Below, piece by piece: positions 17,297 through 26,981 of a stretch of 64,000 bases of DNA; position 1 is the stretch's first letter, and each line of letters begins with the position of its first letter. The position numbers were made by a program, and so were the translations under genes. The stretch is taken from contig CAVPXB010000021.1 of the NCBI GenBank assembly GCA_963709525.1, positions 93,126-157,125 on the forward strand, in the 5' to 3' direction. The notes below the pieces were generated by a model, which did not search any database, was not told the origin of the DNA, and saw only the letters and a program-made list of their open reading frames with translations. The DNA comes from CAIWHR01 sp963709525. GTDB taxonomy: Bacteria > Pseudomonadota > Gammaproteobacteria > Burkholderiales > Casimicrobiaceae.

Positions 17297-17496
17297 GACG
17301 TCCTCCTGTGAAGTTGCGAATCCGAGTTGTTGCCGCTATTCGTGGGCAGCATTCGCTGCGGTGCGGCATCGTTGAAGGCAATCGAAACTGCCAAGATTAG
17401 GCAGCCAATAAGCGCTGCTGTCAACCGCGCGCGGAAACCGGCAACGCCGCAGCGTACAGCGCGAGTGCCCGCGGCGGTTTGATGCGAGTCAACTTT

Positions 17497-18891
17497 TCAC
17501 GCAGCCGGGGGCCAGCGTGAATGGAGCGTCCAGTCGAAGCTGCGACCGGGCGTGCCCGGCGTTGCGGCAAAGGCCGCGTCGACACCGATCGCGGGCACCT
17601 CGGCCAGGGCGTCGCCACAAAAGACGAGCGGCCAGGTGTCGCGGCGCCAGTGCGGGATACCGCGTTGCTGCATCAGGTCGGTGAGCGATTGCCGGGGCCG
17701 CTGTGGCCCGAGGCGCAGGTGTTCGCCGCCTTGCCGGGGGCGGATGGTGAGGGGCGCATCGCCGAAGTGCTGCAACGCAATGCCACGACCGCTTGCTTCG
17801 CGCAGCGCGAGCGTGCCGTGCGGGAGATCGATGGCAGCCCCATCCCGCCATTCGAACGCAGGCCACGCCCGAAACGCGGCATGCACGAAGACAAATCCCC
17901 GATGGATGCCGATCTCGCGGTCTTCATGCGCGATCCTGACCTGCGCGTCGTCCGCTGCGGTCGTGAGCTGGGCCAGCATCTCCAGGAGGCGCGCGGCCGA
18001 CGGGGCACGGAGCCCGTGCCGCCGCAGGAACCAGCGCAGGAGATTGCGCGCGCGGTGCGGCTGCAGCGAGGCCAGGCTGCCGAGGCGCGACCGGTCGAGC
18101 GTCGGCCCGTCGATCGCATCCTGCGCGAGCGCGCCAATCGCGTCCTGCGCGGCCAGTTCGTCGATCAGGAGCGCGGCTTCGGCCTGGTGCGACGCTGTGC
18201 GAAGCAGCGTCCCGGGGTAGCCGGGGAACGCCTGGGCAAGCAGCGGCGAAATCTCCCGGCGAATGAAATTGCGCTTGATGCGCAGATCCGCGTTCGATTC
18301 GTCCTCGACCCAGTCAAGACCTCGCGCACGCGCTATGGCGGCGATCGTCGCGCGAGAAAGACCCAGCAGCGGACGCAGGATGCGCGGCCGGTCGTCGGGC
18401 GCGCGGTCGGCGCCCATCGCGGCGAGTCCGTGCGGTCCTGCGCCGCGCAACAATTGCAGCCAAATCGTTTCCGCCTGGTCGTCGGCGTGATGCGCCAGGG
18501 CCACCGCGTCGACGTCGAGACCGGCGAAGATCGCGTGGCGTGCCGTGCGGGCGCTGGCTTCAAGGCTCGCCCCCGGTCGGCGGTCGACGAGGATCCGCTG
18601 CGTGGCGAGGGGTACCGATCGCGCGGCGCACTCGCGCGCGCAGAAATCCGTCCAGGCGTCCGCGTTCGGCGAGAGTCCGTGGTGGACGTGGATCGCGGAA
18701 ACCTCGATGCCAAGGGCAGGGGCCGCGGCGGCCAGCGCGTCGAGCAGGACCATCGAATCGCAGCCGCCGGAAAATCCAACCGCGATCCGCGGCCGGCCGG
18801 CGACACGCATGCCATCGGTGGCGAGGAATCGCCGCAGCGCGTGCGCGACCGCGTCACCTGCGGGATCGATCGATTTGGTTCGGGACGCCAA
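17497..18891 (-). CDS. tilS: tRNA(Ile)-lysidine synthase
   Basis: A 464-residue N-type ATP pyrophosphatase that modifies C34 of the CAU-anticodon tRNA-Ile to lysidine so that it reads AUA. The P-loop SGGCDS is at residues 41-46, with ALAHHADDQAET downstream as the second conserved signature. C-terminal tRNA-binding domains follow (GGEHLRLGPQRPRQSLTDLMQ). The start ATG lies 66 bases after the accA stop, the usual betaproteobacterial pairing. Confidence 0.95.
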   Translation of the reverse strand: MASRTKSIDPAGDAVAHALRRFLATDGMRVAGRPRIAVGFSGGCDSMVLLDALAAAAPALGIEVSAIHVHHGLSPNADAWTDFCARECAARSVPLATQRILVDRRPGASLEASARTARHAIFAGLDVDAVALAHHADDQAETIWLQLLRGAGPHGLAAMGADRAPDDRPRILRPLLGLSRATIAAIARARGLDWVEDESNADLRIKRNFIRREISPLLAQAFPGYPGTLLRTASHQAEAALLIDELAAQDAIGALAQDAIDGPTLDRSRLGSLASLQPHRARNLLRWFLRRHGLRAPSAARLLEMLAQLTTAADDAQVRIAHEDREIGIHRGFVFVHAAFRAWPAFEWRDGAAIDLPHGTLALREASGRGIALQHFGDAPLTIRPRQGGEHLRLGPQRPRQSLTDLMQQRGIPHWRRDTWPLVFCGDALAEVPAIGVDAAFAATPGTPGRSFDWTLHSRWPPAA

Positions 18892-18957
18892 GGGCGAGGG
18901 CGGGCGCAGAGCGGTGGGCGTGGGGCGACCGGGGGTCTGCAGCGGAGGCAGGCAGGG

Positions 18958-19926
18958 TCAGCCGGCGCTGATTTCCTTGAACTTGCCGTAGCCGAGGATC
19001 TTCTCCTCGCGCGTTTCAAGGAGCGCATCGATCGGGCGCTCCTGCAACTGCCGCAGGATGTCGGTGAGCGCTTTCCTGAGCGTCGCCATCATTGCGCCAT
19101 GATCGCGGTGCGCGCCGCCCACCGGCTCGTTGACGATCTTGTCGATGAGTCCCAGCTGCTTCAATCGCGGCGCCGTGATGCCCAGGATTTCGGCTGCCTC
19201 CGGCGCGTTGTCGGCGGACTTCCAGAGGATCGACGCGCAACCTTCGGGCGAAATCACCGAATAGGTCGAATACTGCAACATCAGCGTGACGTCGCCGATG
19301 GCGATCGCCAGCGCGCCACCGGATCCGCCTTCGCCGATCACCGTGACGATGACCGGTGTGCGCAATCCCGCCATCTCGTACAGATTGCGACCGATGGCTT
19401 CCGACTGTCCGCGCTCCTCGGCGCCGATGCCCGGATAGGCGCCCGGCGTATCGACGAACGTGAACAGGGGCAGGCCGAATTTCTCGGCGAGCTTCATGAG
19501 GCGCAGCGCCTTGCGGTAACCCTCGGGCCGCGGCATGCCGAAGTTGCGGTGGATCTTCTCCCGGGTGTCGCGGCCTTTCTGGTGGCCGATCACCATGCAG
19601 GGCTGGCCATTGAAACGGGCGAGGCCGCCGACGATCGCAGGGTCGTCGGCGTAGGACCGGTCGCCATGCAGTTCGCGGAAATCGGCGAACATTCCGTTGA
19701 TGTAATCGAGCGTGTAGGGTCGCTGCGAATGCCGCGCGACCTGCGCGATCTGCCAAGGCGAGAGCTTGGCGTAGATGTCCCGGGAGAGCTGCTGGCTCTT
19801 CTTCTGCAGGCGGTTGATCTCGTCCGAAATGTCGACTGCCGAGTCCTCATGGACGTAACGCAGCTCGTCGATCTTGGCTTGCAGTTCGGCGATGGGCTGC
19901 TCGAAATCGAGAAACGTCTGCTTCAT
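18958..19926 (-). CDS. accA: Acetyl-CoA carboxylase carboxyltransferase subunit alpha
   Basis: The alpha subunit of carboxyltransferase, first committed step of fatty acid synthesis, working with AccD. MKQTFLDFEQPIAELQAKI is the standard N-terminus, so I place the start at 19926 rather than seven codons upstream at 19947. FVDTPGAYPGIGAEERGQ and GEGGSGGALAI form the CoA/oxyanion pocket. Length 322 residues is typical. Confidence 0.97.
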   Translation of the reverse strand: MKQTFLDFEQPIAELQAKIDELRYVHEDSAVDISDEINRLQKKSQQLSRDIYAKLSPWQIAQVARHSQRPYTLDYINGMFADFRELHGDRSYADDPAIVGGLARFNGQPCMVIGHQKGRDTREKIHRNFGMPRPEGYRKALRLMKLAEKFGLPLFTFVDTPGAYPGIGAEERGQSEAIGRNLYEMAGLRTPVIVTVIGEGGSGGALAIAIGDVTLMLQYSTYSVISPEGCASILWKSADNAPEAAEILGITAPRLKQLGLIDKIVNEPVGGAHRDHGAMMATLRKALTDILRQLQERPIDALLETREEKILGYGKFKEISAG

Positions 19927-19996
19927 CGGCGCGCGCGGCGATTCCATGATAGCTGGGAATCATAACGCATTGGCGGCGTTGCCGCTGCCGTGGCGA

Positions 19997-20773
19997 TCAC
20001 CGCGTGGCGGCGTCGAAAATGAGCTTGGCGCCGGTCGCGAACAGCAATGCATAGCTCACGCGATAGAACGCGCGTTCGGAGACGCGCCGGTGCAGCCACA
20101 CGCCGAGCCAGACGCCGATCGGCGCGAGCGGCGCGAACAGCAACGACGTGGCGAGGTTGCCGGCATGCAGCTGGCCGAGAAAATAGTAGGGCGTCAGCTT
20201 GAGGTAGTTGACGGCGCAAAAGAAGACCGCCGAGGTGGCGACGATCTGCGTCTTGTCGAGCTTTTGCGCCAGGATGTACACGGCGAACGGCGGGCCGCCG
20301 GCGTGGGCAAGCGTGCTCGTGAATCCGGACAGCGAGGCCCAGATGACGCCGGCGACGCGGCCGGGCGTGCGCTCGCGTGCGGACAGACGCCTGGCCAGCC
20401 GCTCGCTGAGGCCGAACCATTTGTTCAGGGCAAAGGTGACGGCGATGAGTCCGATGAGCAGGCGTATCGCGTTGACCGGCAGCGTGCCGAAGGCGAAAGC
20501 GCCGATTGCCACCCCGATGACGGCGCCGGGCAGCATGATCGAAAGATGCCGCGCCGACCAGCGGCCGCGGTAGGCGTGGACCCCGAAGATGTCCATTGCG
20601 CAAAGAATGGGCAGCATGATGCCCGCGGCCTCGGGGGGGGCGATCAGGATCGACATGATCGGCACGGCGAGGCCGCCGGCACCCGCACCGAAGCCGCCTT
20701 TCGAGATGCCGGCGAGCACGATGGCGGCGACGGCGACCGGGTAAAACGCGAGCGGGTAATCGGGCCAGGGCAC
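19997..20773 (-). CDS. TauE/SafE family sulfite-exporter-like permease
   Basis: A 258-residue membrane protein with about eight hydrophobic segments arranged as two repeats. The first repeat begins AGISKGGFGAGAGGLAVP and the second SGFTSTLAHAGGPPFAVY; these glycine-rich motifs define the family. Relatives export sulfite, sulfoacetate or other organosulfur anions, but most members are uncharacterised, so no substrate is assigned. It stands 70 bases from accA on the same strand. Confidence 0.88.
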   Translation of the reverse strand: MPWPDYPLAFYPVAVAAIVLAGISKGGFGAGAGGLAVPIMSILIAPPEAAGIMLPILCAMDIFGVHAYRGRWSARHLSIMLPGAVIGVAIGAFAFGTLPVNAIRLLIGLIAVTFALNKWFGLSERLARRLSARERTPGRVAGVIWASLSGFTSTLAHAGGPPFAVYILAQKLDKTQIVATSAVFFCAVNYLKLTPYYFLGQLHAGNLATSLLFAPLAPIGVWLGVWLHRRVSERAFYRVSYALLFATGAKLIFDAATR

Positions 20774-20871
20774 CCCATGCTCTCCTCAAGGCGTGGCGCT
20801 GCGATATTGCCGGACCACGTGCCGAGCCGCGAATCGTTCGACCGCGGCGACGGGCCTGATGCCGACGGACG

Positions 20872-21441
20872 CTACCGCAATGGTCGCGCGCCGTCCACGC
20901 CGGGGCGCGCGGGCGCGACGGCAAGGCGCATTTCGACATGGGGTATGCCGTCTTCAAGGTAGCTGCCGGAGACGGTGTCAAAGCCGAGCGAGGCGTAGAA
21001 GGGCTCGAGGTAGAGTTGCGCGGAAATGCGGATCGGAAGCCCCGCGTGCAATGCGGCGCAGCGCTCGATGCCCTCGCGCATCAGGACCCGGCCAAGCCCG
21101 CCGCCGCGGCGCGACTTCGCCGTGAGGACGCGACCGATCGATGGCTCCGCATATCTGCAGCCAGGGTCGAGCAACCTCAGGTACGCGGCCAGCAACCGCG
21201 CCTCGCCGGTCGCGTCCCACCCCAGGAGGTGCCAGGCGTGGTGATCGAGCCCGTCGGCGTCGAGGTAGGCGCATTCCTGCTCGACGGCGAACACCTGTTG
21301 CCGGGCGGCGAGTGCGGCGTACAGTGCGGCCGGGCTCAATGCCGGCAACCGGGACCACTGCCAGCGTACCGCCTGGGCCGCAGCACGCCGGGACTCAAAA
21401 GCCGAGGGACTCGCCTGTTCTGCGTCCATGCCCGCGAACAT
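20872..21441 (-). CDS. GNAT family N-acetyltransferase, ElaA-like
   Basis: A 189-residue acetyltransferase. RQQVFAVEQECAYLDADGLD matches the signature of the ElaA branch, and RGGGLGRVLMREG is the acetyl-CoA pyrophosphate loop. FYASLGFDTVSGSYLEDGIPH near the end is also typical. Start may be the ATG at 21429 (MDAEQ) rather than 21441. The substrate of ElaA proteins is unknown. Confidence 0.87.
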   Translation of the reverse strand: MFAGMDAEQASPSAFESRRAAAQAVRWQWSRLPALSPAALYAALAARQQVFAVEQECAYLDADGLDHHAWHLLGWDATGEARLLAAYLRLLDPGCRYAEPSIGRVLTAKSRRGGGLGRVLMREGIERCAALHAGLPIRISAQLYLEPFYASLGFDTVSGSYLEDGIPHVEMRLAVAPARPGVDGARPLR

Positions 21442-21503
21442 AGCGCAGGCCCCGCGCGTCGTCGAGAGGTTTGCGCGCGGCCCGAGCCTTGCCGGCGCGA
21501 ATG

Positions 21504-22040
21504 TCAGGCGGCACGGGTGCGCAAGTCGTCAGGGTGGACGACCTCGACGTGAACGTGCCGAATGGGCATGCACTCCTGCAGCAGATGCGGCGGCGCAACG
21601 CTTCGTCGCAGGAGTTCGGCGCCGATGGCTCCGCCCGCCATCATGGCGATGGCGGCGTCTCGCACCGATTGCTCGACCGCCGCCCAGGTGTCCACGCCGG
21701 CGCCCGCCAGGAACGCGAAAACGTGGGGCGCGACGAATGCCAGCACGAACAGCAGGGCGCCCGCGACGGCGCAGCAAACCGCCCACGAAGGCAGTCCGAG
21801 GAAACGCAGTCCGCCACGCTGATGATGGCGCAGGAAGGCCAAACCCGGTGCCGCGATCACGATCGTCGCGCCGAGCATCGCAATGCCCGCGACGGCCATC
21901 TGCAGCATCGCGGTGGGAGCATCCCAGGCGTGCAGAATGGCCGAGTGAACCCGGATGAACTCCGCCACCTGCGGCGTGACCTCGGACATCAATGCCAGTT
22001 GCAGTACCACCAGCGACGCGAGATATGTGGTCCTGGACAT
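21504..22040 (-). CDS. Hypothetical membrane protein with four predicted helices
   Basis: I do not recognise this family. The ATG at 22040 has a strong GGAGG ribosome site eight to twelve bases upstream, giving a 178-residue protein; the open frame continues upstream to 22151 without a good signal. Hydrophobic segments are near residues 5-25, 45-68, 85-110 and 125-145 (for example AVCCAVAGALLFVLAFVAPHVF). The soluble tail is His-rich (HLLQECMPIRHVHVEVVH), which could bind a metal; that is a guess. Confidence 0.65.
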   Translation of the reverse strand: MSRTTYLASLVVLQLALMSEVTPQVAEFIRVHSAILHAWDAPTAMLQMAVAGIAMLGATIVIAAPGLAFLRHHQRGGLRFLGLPSWAVCCAVAGALLFVLAFVAPHVFAFLAGAGVDTWAAVEQSVRDAAIAMMAGGAIGAELLRRSVAPPHLLQECMPIRHVHVEVVHPDDLRTRAA

Positions 22041-22166
22041 GCGAGAGCCTCCGTTGGCGACTCGAGCGCTCGACCCTGGTGCAGGGCAAGCAAAACGATT
22101 TGACGACCGGTTGACTCTACTGCCGCCGCAGTGCCGGCCGCCATCCGCCATACGGACGAGCGTGGG

Positions 22167-22595
22167 TCAAATCACGCCCGGGATGAGGCGCCGCGTCCGC
22201 CGCGCGTAGGCGGCATACTCGGGATAGCGCGCCTCGAGGGCGCGCTCCTCGAACCGGGCCTTGAAATGCAGGACGAGCAACAAGGCGATGAAAGGGATCC
22301 CGCGCCACCATTGACCATAAGCCGCCGCGAGCCCCGCGCAAAACGCGAGCACGGCGAAGTACATCGGATGACGGATGAAACGATAGGGCCCGCTGGTGAC
22401 CAGGTGCCCGTCCGTCCTGGGATCGGGGCGGATATGGAAATTGCCGGGTCGATTGGCCGAGAGCGCCCAGATGCCGACCCCCGCCCCGACGATGGAGAGC
22501 GGCAGTCCGATCCAGTGGTTCGGCCAGGCGCCGAACGGGAACGCCAGCACGGCGATGCACGCGAACTGCGCGATGACGTAGCAACGTGAAACCAT
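22167..22595 (-). CDS. Isoprenylcysteine/phospholipid methyltransferase-like membrane protein
   Basis: A 142-residue integral membrane protein starting at the ATG at 22595 (MVSRCYVIAQF). LVTSGPYRFIRHPMYFAVL is the SAM-binding signature of the ICMT/PEMT superfamily, and the C-terminal KARFEERALEARYPEYAAYARR is its second conserved block. Four helices are predicted. Bacterial members are mostly uncharacterised; methylation of a lipid or thiol is inferred. Divergent from the dehydrogenase gene at 22702. Confidence 0.82.
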   Translation of the reverse strand: MVSRCYVIAQFACIAVLAFPFGAWPNHWIGLPLSIVGAGVGIWALSANRPGNFHIRPDPRTDGHLVTSGPYRFIRHPMYFAVLAFCAGLAAAYGQWWRGIPFIALLLVLHFKARFEERALEARYPEYAAYARRTRRLIPGVI

Positions 22596-22701
22596 GGCCG
22601 TGACCGTTGTCCGCGCGGGGGTGCGCTGGCGGCAGAGCATACCCCGGCTGGCACGCAATTTTGTCACGGCCTAAAATGCATCCTTTTCAAAGGGGGTTTT
22701 C

Positions 22702-23766
22702 ATGGCACTCCATCGAATCGCGGTCATCGCCGGCGACGGCATCGGCAAGGAAACCGTGCCGGAAGGACTGCGCGTGCTCGAAGCGGTCGGCCGCCGGTTC
22801 GGCATCGAGTTCGAATGGCAGGAATTCGACTGGAGCTGCGATTATTACCTCAAGCACGGCCGCATGATGCCGGAGAACTGGTTCGAGACGCTTTCGCCCT
22901 TCGAGGCGATCTTCTACGGCGCGGTGGGCTGGCCCGAGAAGGTGCCGGACCACATCTCGCTGTGGGGCTCGTTGCTGCAGTTCCGGCGCCGCTTCGAACA
23001 ATACGTGAACCTGCGCCCGTGCAAGCTGATGCCGGGCATCGCGACACCGCTGGCCAACCGCAAGCCCGGCGACATCGACTTCGTGGTCGTGCGCGAGAAT
23101 ACCGAGGGCGAGTATTCGTCGGTGGGCGGAAGGATGTTCGAGGGCACGGAGCGCGAGATCGTGTTCCAGGAATCGGTCTTTACGCGCAAGGGCGTCGATC
23201 GCATCCTCAAATTCGCGTTCGAGCTCGCCCGGCAGCGGCCGCGGCGGCACGTCACCTCGGCGACCAAATCCAACGGCATCGCGATCACCATGCCGTTCTG
23301 GGACGAGCGCTTCCGGGCGATGGCGGCAAGCTACCCCGACATCCGCACCGATCAGTACCACATCGACATTCTCACTGCGCATTTCGTGCGCCGGCCGGAG
23401 ATCTTCGACGTTGTCGTCGGCTCCAACCTGTTTGGCGACATCCTGTCCGATCTCGGTCCCGCGGTCTGCGGCACGATCGGCATCGCGCCGTCGGCCAATC
23501 TCAATCCAGAGCGCGAATTTCCGTCATTGTTCGAGCCGGTTCACGGATCCGCCCCCGACATCGCCGGCAGGGGGATCGCCAATCCGATCGGCCAGATCTG
23601 GTCGGGTGCGTTGATGCTCGAGTTCCTCGGCCACGCCGAGGCATCGGTTGCCATCATCGCCGCCATCGAGCGCGTGCTGATCGATCCCGCGGCGCCGAAG
23701 ACACCGGACCTTGGGGGCACGGCAAAAACCGTGGACCTGGGACGGGCGATCGCGAACGCGATCTGA
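22702..23766 (+). CDS. dmlA: Tartrate/D-malate dehydrogenase (decarboxylating)
   Basis: A 354-residue member of the isocitrate/isopropylmalate dehydrogenase family. AVIAGDGIGKE binds NAD; WSCDYYLKHGRMMP and GAVGWPEKVPDHISLWGSLL are specific to the tartrate dehydrogenase/DmlA branch rather than LeuB. NLRPCKLMPG contributes substrate-binding Arg, and NLFGDILSDLG holds the metal-binding Asp residues. It oxidises D-malate to pyruvate and often also tartrate or isopropylmalate (ttuC is the equivalent name). A strong AAAGGGGG ribosome site precedes the ATG. It lies just upstream of the transhydrogenase genes. Confidence 0.88.
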   Translation: MALHRIAVIAGDGIGKETVPEGLRVLEAVGRRFGIEFEWQEFDWSCDYYLKHGRMMPENWFETLSPFEAIFYGAVGWPEKVPDHISLWGSLLQFRRRFEQYVNLRPCKLMPGIATPLANRKPGDIDFVVVRENTEGEYSSVGGRMFEGTEREIVFQESVFTRKGVDRILKFAFELARQRPRRHVTSATKSNGIAITMPFWDERFRAMAASYPDIRTDQYHIDILTAHFVRRPEIFDVVVGSNLFGDILSDLGPAVCGTIGIAPSANLNPEREFPSLFEPVHGSAPDIAGRGIANPIGQIWSGALMLEFLGHAEASVAIIAAIERVLIDPAAPKTPDLGGTAKTVDLGRAIANAI

Positions 23767-23903
23767 AATCGGACCGCTGCGACGGCGGGTCGCAGACCCG
23801 CGTTTCGGCCGGGTTGCTCGATAATGGGTGCCGCGCATCGCCAACGCCCGGCCGATGCGTGTACATTCCCCACAAGTCAAAGTTCGTTCCAAGGGAGACG
23901 TGA

Positions 23904-25502
23904 ATGTCACTATTGATCGGAGTCCCAAAGGAAGTTTTTCCGGGCGAAAGGCGGGTCGCGTCCGTGCCCGAGGTCGTCCTGAAGCTGATCAAGCAGGGTT
24001 TCAGGGTCGCCGTCGAAACCGGTGCCGGCGACACCGCCAGCATCAGCGATGACGCCTACCGCGCCGCGGGCGCGGAAATCGTCGACGACAGGGCCAGGTT
24101 GTGGGCGATGTCCGATATCGTCTTCAAGCTGCGCAGCCCGAACAGCGAAGAAGTCGGCCTGCTGCGCGAAGGCGCTACGGTGGTCAGCTTCATCTGGCCG
24201 GCGCAGAACCCCGAGCTGCTGCAGCAGCTGGCCGCCAGGAAGGCGACCGTGCTGGCGATGGACAGCGTCCCGCGCATCTCTCGCGCGCAGAAGCTCGATG
24301 CGCTCTCGTCGATGGCCAACATAGCCGGCTACCGCGCGGTCATCGAAGCGGCGCACGAGTTCGGCCGTTTCTTCGCCGGTTCGATCACCGCCGCCGGCAA
24401 GGTTCCGCCCGCCAAGGTCTTCGTCATCGGTGCCGGCGTCGCCGGTCTGGCCGCCATCGGCGCCGCGGCCAATCTGGGTGCGATCGTTCGCGCCAACGAC
24501 ACGCGCTCGGAAGTGGCCGATCAGGTCAAGTCGATGGGCGGCGAGTTCGTGCCCGTCGACTACGTGGAGGAGGGCGCCGGCGTCGGCGGCTACGCCAAGC
24601 TGATGAGCGAGGGTTTCCAGAAGGCCCAGCGCGAGGTGTTCGCCACGCAGGCCAGGGAAGTCGACATCATCATCACCACCGCCCTGATACCGGGCAGGCC
24701 CGCGCCCAAGCTGATCACCGAAGAGATGGTCAAGTCGATGAAACAGGGCAGCGTCATCGTCGACATGGCTGCGGAGCAGGGCGGCAACTGCGAACTGACC
24801 GAACCGGACAAGGTGGTCGTCAAGCACGGCGTCACCATCGTCGGTCACAAGGACCTGCCGAGCAGGCTGGCGAAGCAGGCGTCGACGGCGTACGCGACGA
24901 ATCTCTTCCGCCTGATGGAAGACATGATCAAGACGAAGAGCATCGACCAGGAAGCCGGCACGCTCGACGTCGACATGGAAGACGAGGTCCTGCGCGGCAC
25001 GACGGTGATCAAGGAAGGCAAGGTCACCTGGCCGCCCCCGGCACCCAGGCTCTCGGCCGCGCCGACGCAGGCAGCGAAGCCGGCAGCCGCCGTGCCGGCG
25101 GCGAAGAAGGGCCACGGTCACGGCGGCGAGCCGATGCCGGCGCAGAAGCTGGCGATCGTGTTCGGCGTTGCCGCCGCCATGTTCTGGTTCGTCGGCGCCA
25201 GCGCGCCGGCCGCATTCCTCGCCCACTTCACGGTCTTCGTGCTGGCGTGCTTCGTCGGCTACATGGTGGTGTGGAACGTGACGCCGGCCCTGCACACGCC
25301 GCTGATGAGCGTCACCAATGCGATCAGCAGCATCATCGCCATCGGCGCCCTGGTGCAGATCGCGCCGCCCCTGGCTGGCGGAGCGCCGCCACCGAACGAG
25401 TGGATACGCTGGCTGGCGGTGGTCGGCATCGTGCTCACCGCGATCAACATGTTCGGCGGCTTCGCCGTGACCCAGCGCATGCTGGCCATGTTCCGCAAAT
25501 AG
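23904..25502 (+). CDS. pntA: NAD(P) transhydrogenase subunit alpha (fused PntA)
   Basis: A 532-residue protein. Residues 1-380 form the NAD(H)-binding domain I (VIGAGVAGLAAIGAAANLGA is the Rossmann motif). A linker rich in Ala/Pro/Lys with HGHGGE follows at about 390-415. The last 110 residues hold four membrane helices (for example NAISSIIAIGALVQIA). With PntB it couples hydride transfer from NADH to NADP+ to proton re-entry, supplying NADPH. The alpha subunit is one polypeptide as in E. coli, not split into PntAA and PntAB. A GGGAGAC ribosome site precedes the ATG. Confidence 0.96.
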   Translation: MSLLIGVPKEVFPGERRVASVPEVVLKLIKQGFRVAVETGAGDTASISDDAYRAAGAEIVDDRARLWAMSDIVFKLRSPNSEEVGLLREGATVVSFIWPAQNPELLQQLAARKATVLAMDSVPRISRAQKLDALSSMANIAGYRAVIEAAHEFGRFFAGSITAAGKVPPAKVFVIGAGVAGLAAIGAAANLGAIVRANDTRSEVADQVKSMGGEFVPVDYVEEGAGVGGYAKLMSEGFQKAQREVFATQAREVDIIITTALIPGRPAPKLITEEMVKSMKQGSVIVDMAAEQGGNCELTEPDKVVVKHGVTIVGHKDLPSRLAKQASTAYATNLFRLMEDMIKTKSIDQEAGTLDVDMEDEVLRGTTVIKEGKVTWPPPAPRLSAAPTQAAKPAAAVPAAKKGHGHGGEPMPAQKLAIVFGVAAAMFWFVGASAPAAFLAHFTVFVLACFVGYMVVWNVTPALHTPLMSVTNAISSIIAIGALVQIAPPLAGGAPPPNEWIRWLAVVGIVLTAINMFGGFAVTQRMLAMFRK

Positions 25503-25517
25503 CCAAGGAGACACGAC

Positions 25518-26930
25518 ATGTCCGGAAATCTGGCAACTGTCTCCTACATCGGGGCAACGATTCTCTTCATCCTCAGCCTGGGCGGTCTTTCCCATCCCGA
25601 AACATCGCGCCGCGGCAACCTCTACGGCATCATCGGCATGGCGATCGCCGTGCTGGCAACGGTCTTCGGTCCGCGGGTCACCGGCAGCGGCATACCCTGG
25701 ATCGTCGGGGCCATGGTGGTCGGCGGCAGCGTCGGTCTCTATGCCGCGCGCACCGTGCAGATGACGCAGATGCCCGAACTGGTCGCGCTGATGCACAGCC
25801 TGGTCGGCCTGGCCGCCTGCCTGGTCGGCTACGCCAGCTACATCGACACCTCGATCCAGTTGACCGGCGCCGAGAAGAGCATCCACGAAATCGAGATCTA
25901 CATTGGCGTCCTGATCGGTGCGGTGACGTTCTCGGGTTCGCTGATCGCCTTCGGCAAGCTGAACGGCAAGATCGGCGGGGCGCCGCTGCTGTTGCCGGCA
26001 CGCCACTGGCTCAATCTGATCGGTCTGCTGGTGGTGATCTGGTTCGGTCGCGAGTTCCTCAACGCCCACTCCATCAGCGACGGCATGATGCCACTGGTGG
26101 TGATGACGGCGATCGCGCTGCTGTTCGGCATCCACATGGTGATGGCCATCGGCGGCGCCGACATGCCGGTGGTGGTGTCGATGCTCAACAGCTACTCGGG
26201 CTGGGCGGCCGCGGCCACCGGCTTCATGCTCTCCAATGACCTCTTGATCGTCGTCGGCGCACTGGTCGGATCCTCCGGCGCGATCCTCTCCTACATCATG
26301 TGTCGGGCGATGAACCGCAACTTCATCAGCGTGATCGCCGGCGGCTTCGGCACCGGAGGCGGCACACCGGCGGCCAAGGGCGACGCGGCGCATCCGGCCG
26401 GCGAGGTTACGCCGGTCAGTTCCATCGAGACGGCGGAACTGCTGCGCGACGCCAGGAGCGTCATCATCGTTCCGGGCTACGGCATGGCGGTCGCGCAGGC
26501 ACAGCACACCGTGTACGAGATCACCCAGCTGCTGCGCGAAAGGGGCGTCAACGTTCGCTTTGGCATTCACCCGGTGGCCGGCCGCATGCCCGGTCACATG
26601 AACGTGCTGCTCGCCGAGGCCAGGGTGCCGTACGACATCGTGCTGGAGATGGACGAACTGAACGACGACTTTCCCGACACCGACGTCGCCATGGTCATCG
26701 GGGCCAACGACATCGTCAACCCCGGCGCCCAGGATGATCCGGCGAGCCCGATTGCCGGCATGCCGGTGCTCGAAGTGTGGAAGGCCAGGACGTCGATCGT
26801 CATGAAGCGCAGCATGGCTTCCGGTTACGCAGGTGTCGACAATCCGCTCTTCTACAAGGACAACAACCGCATGCTCTTCGGTGATGCCAGGAAGATGCTG
26901 GAGGAGGTCTTTGTAGCGCTGAAGTCCTGA
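25518..26930 (+). CDS. pntB: NAD(P) transhydrogenase subunit beta
   Basis: A 470-residue subunit. The N-terminal 260 residues contain about nine membrane helices (for example IAVLATVFGPRVTGSGIPW and MVIAMGGADMPVVVSML-like segments). The C-terminal domain III binds NADP(H), with VPGYGMAVAQAQH, GIHPVAGRMPGHMNVLLAEA and GANDIVNPGAQ conserved. The start is 15 bases after the pntA stop. Confidence 0.96.
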   Translation: MSGNLATVSYIGATILFILSLGGLSHPETSRRGNLYGIIGMAIAVLATVFGPRVTGSGIPWIVGAMVVGGSVGLYAARTVQMTQMPELVALMHSLVGLAACLVGYASYIDTSIQLTGAEKSIHEIEIYIGVLIGAVTFSGSLIAFGKLNGKIGGAPLLLPARHWLNLIGLLVVIWFGREFLNAHSISDGMMPLVVMTAIALLFGIHMVMAIGGADMPVVVSMLNSYSGWAAAATGFMLSNDLLIVVGALVGSSGAILSYIMCRAMNRNFISVIAGGFGTGGGTPAAKGDAAHPAGEVTPVSSIETAELLRDARSVIIVPGYGMAVAQAQHTVYEITQLLRERGVNVRFGIHPVAGRMPGHMNVLLAEARVPYDIVLEMDELNDDFPDTDVAMVIGANDIVNPGAQDDPASPIAGMPVLEVWKARTSIVMKRSMASGYAGVDNPLFYKDNNRMLFGDARKMLEEVFVALKS

Positions 26931-26981
26931 TCCCGGGCGGCCGACCGAAGCAACCCGGTCCCCTCCCTGATCGTGCCCGCC

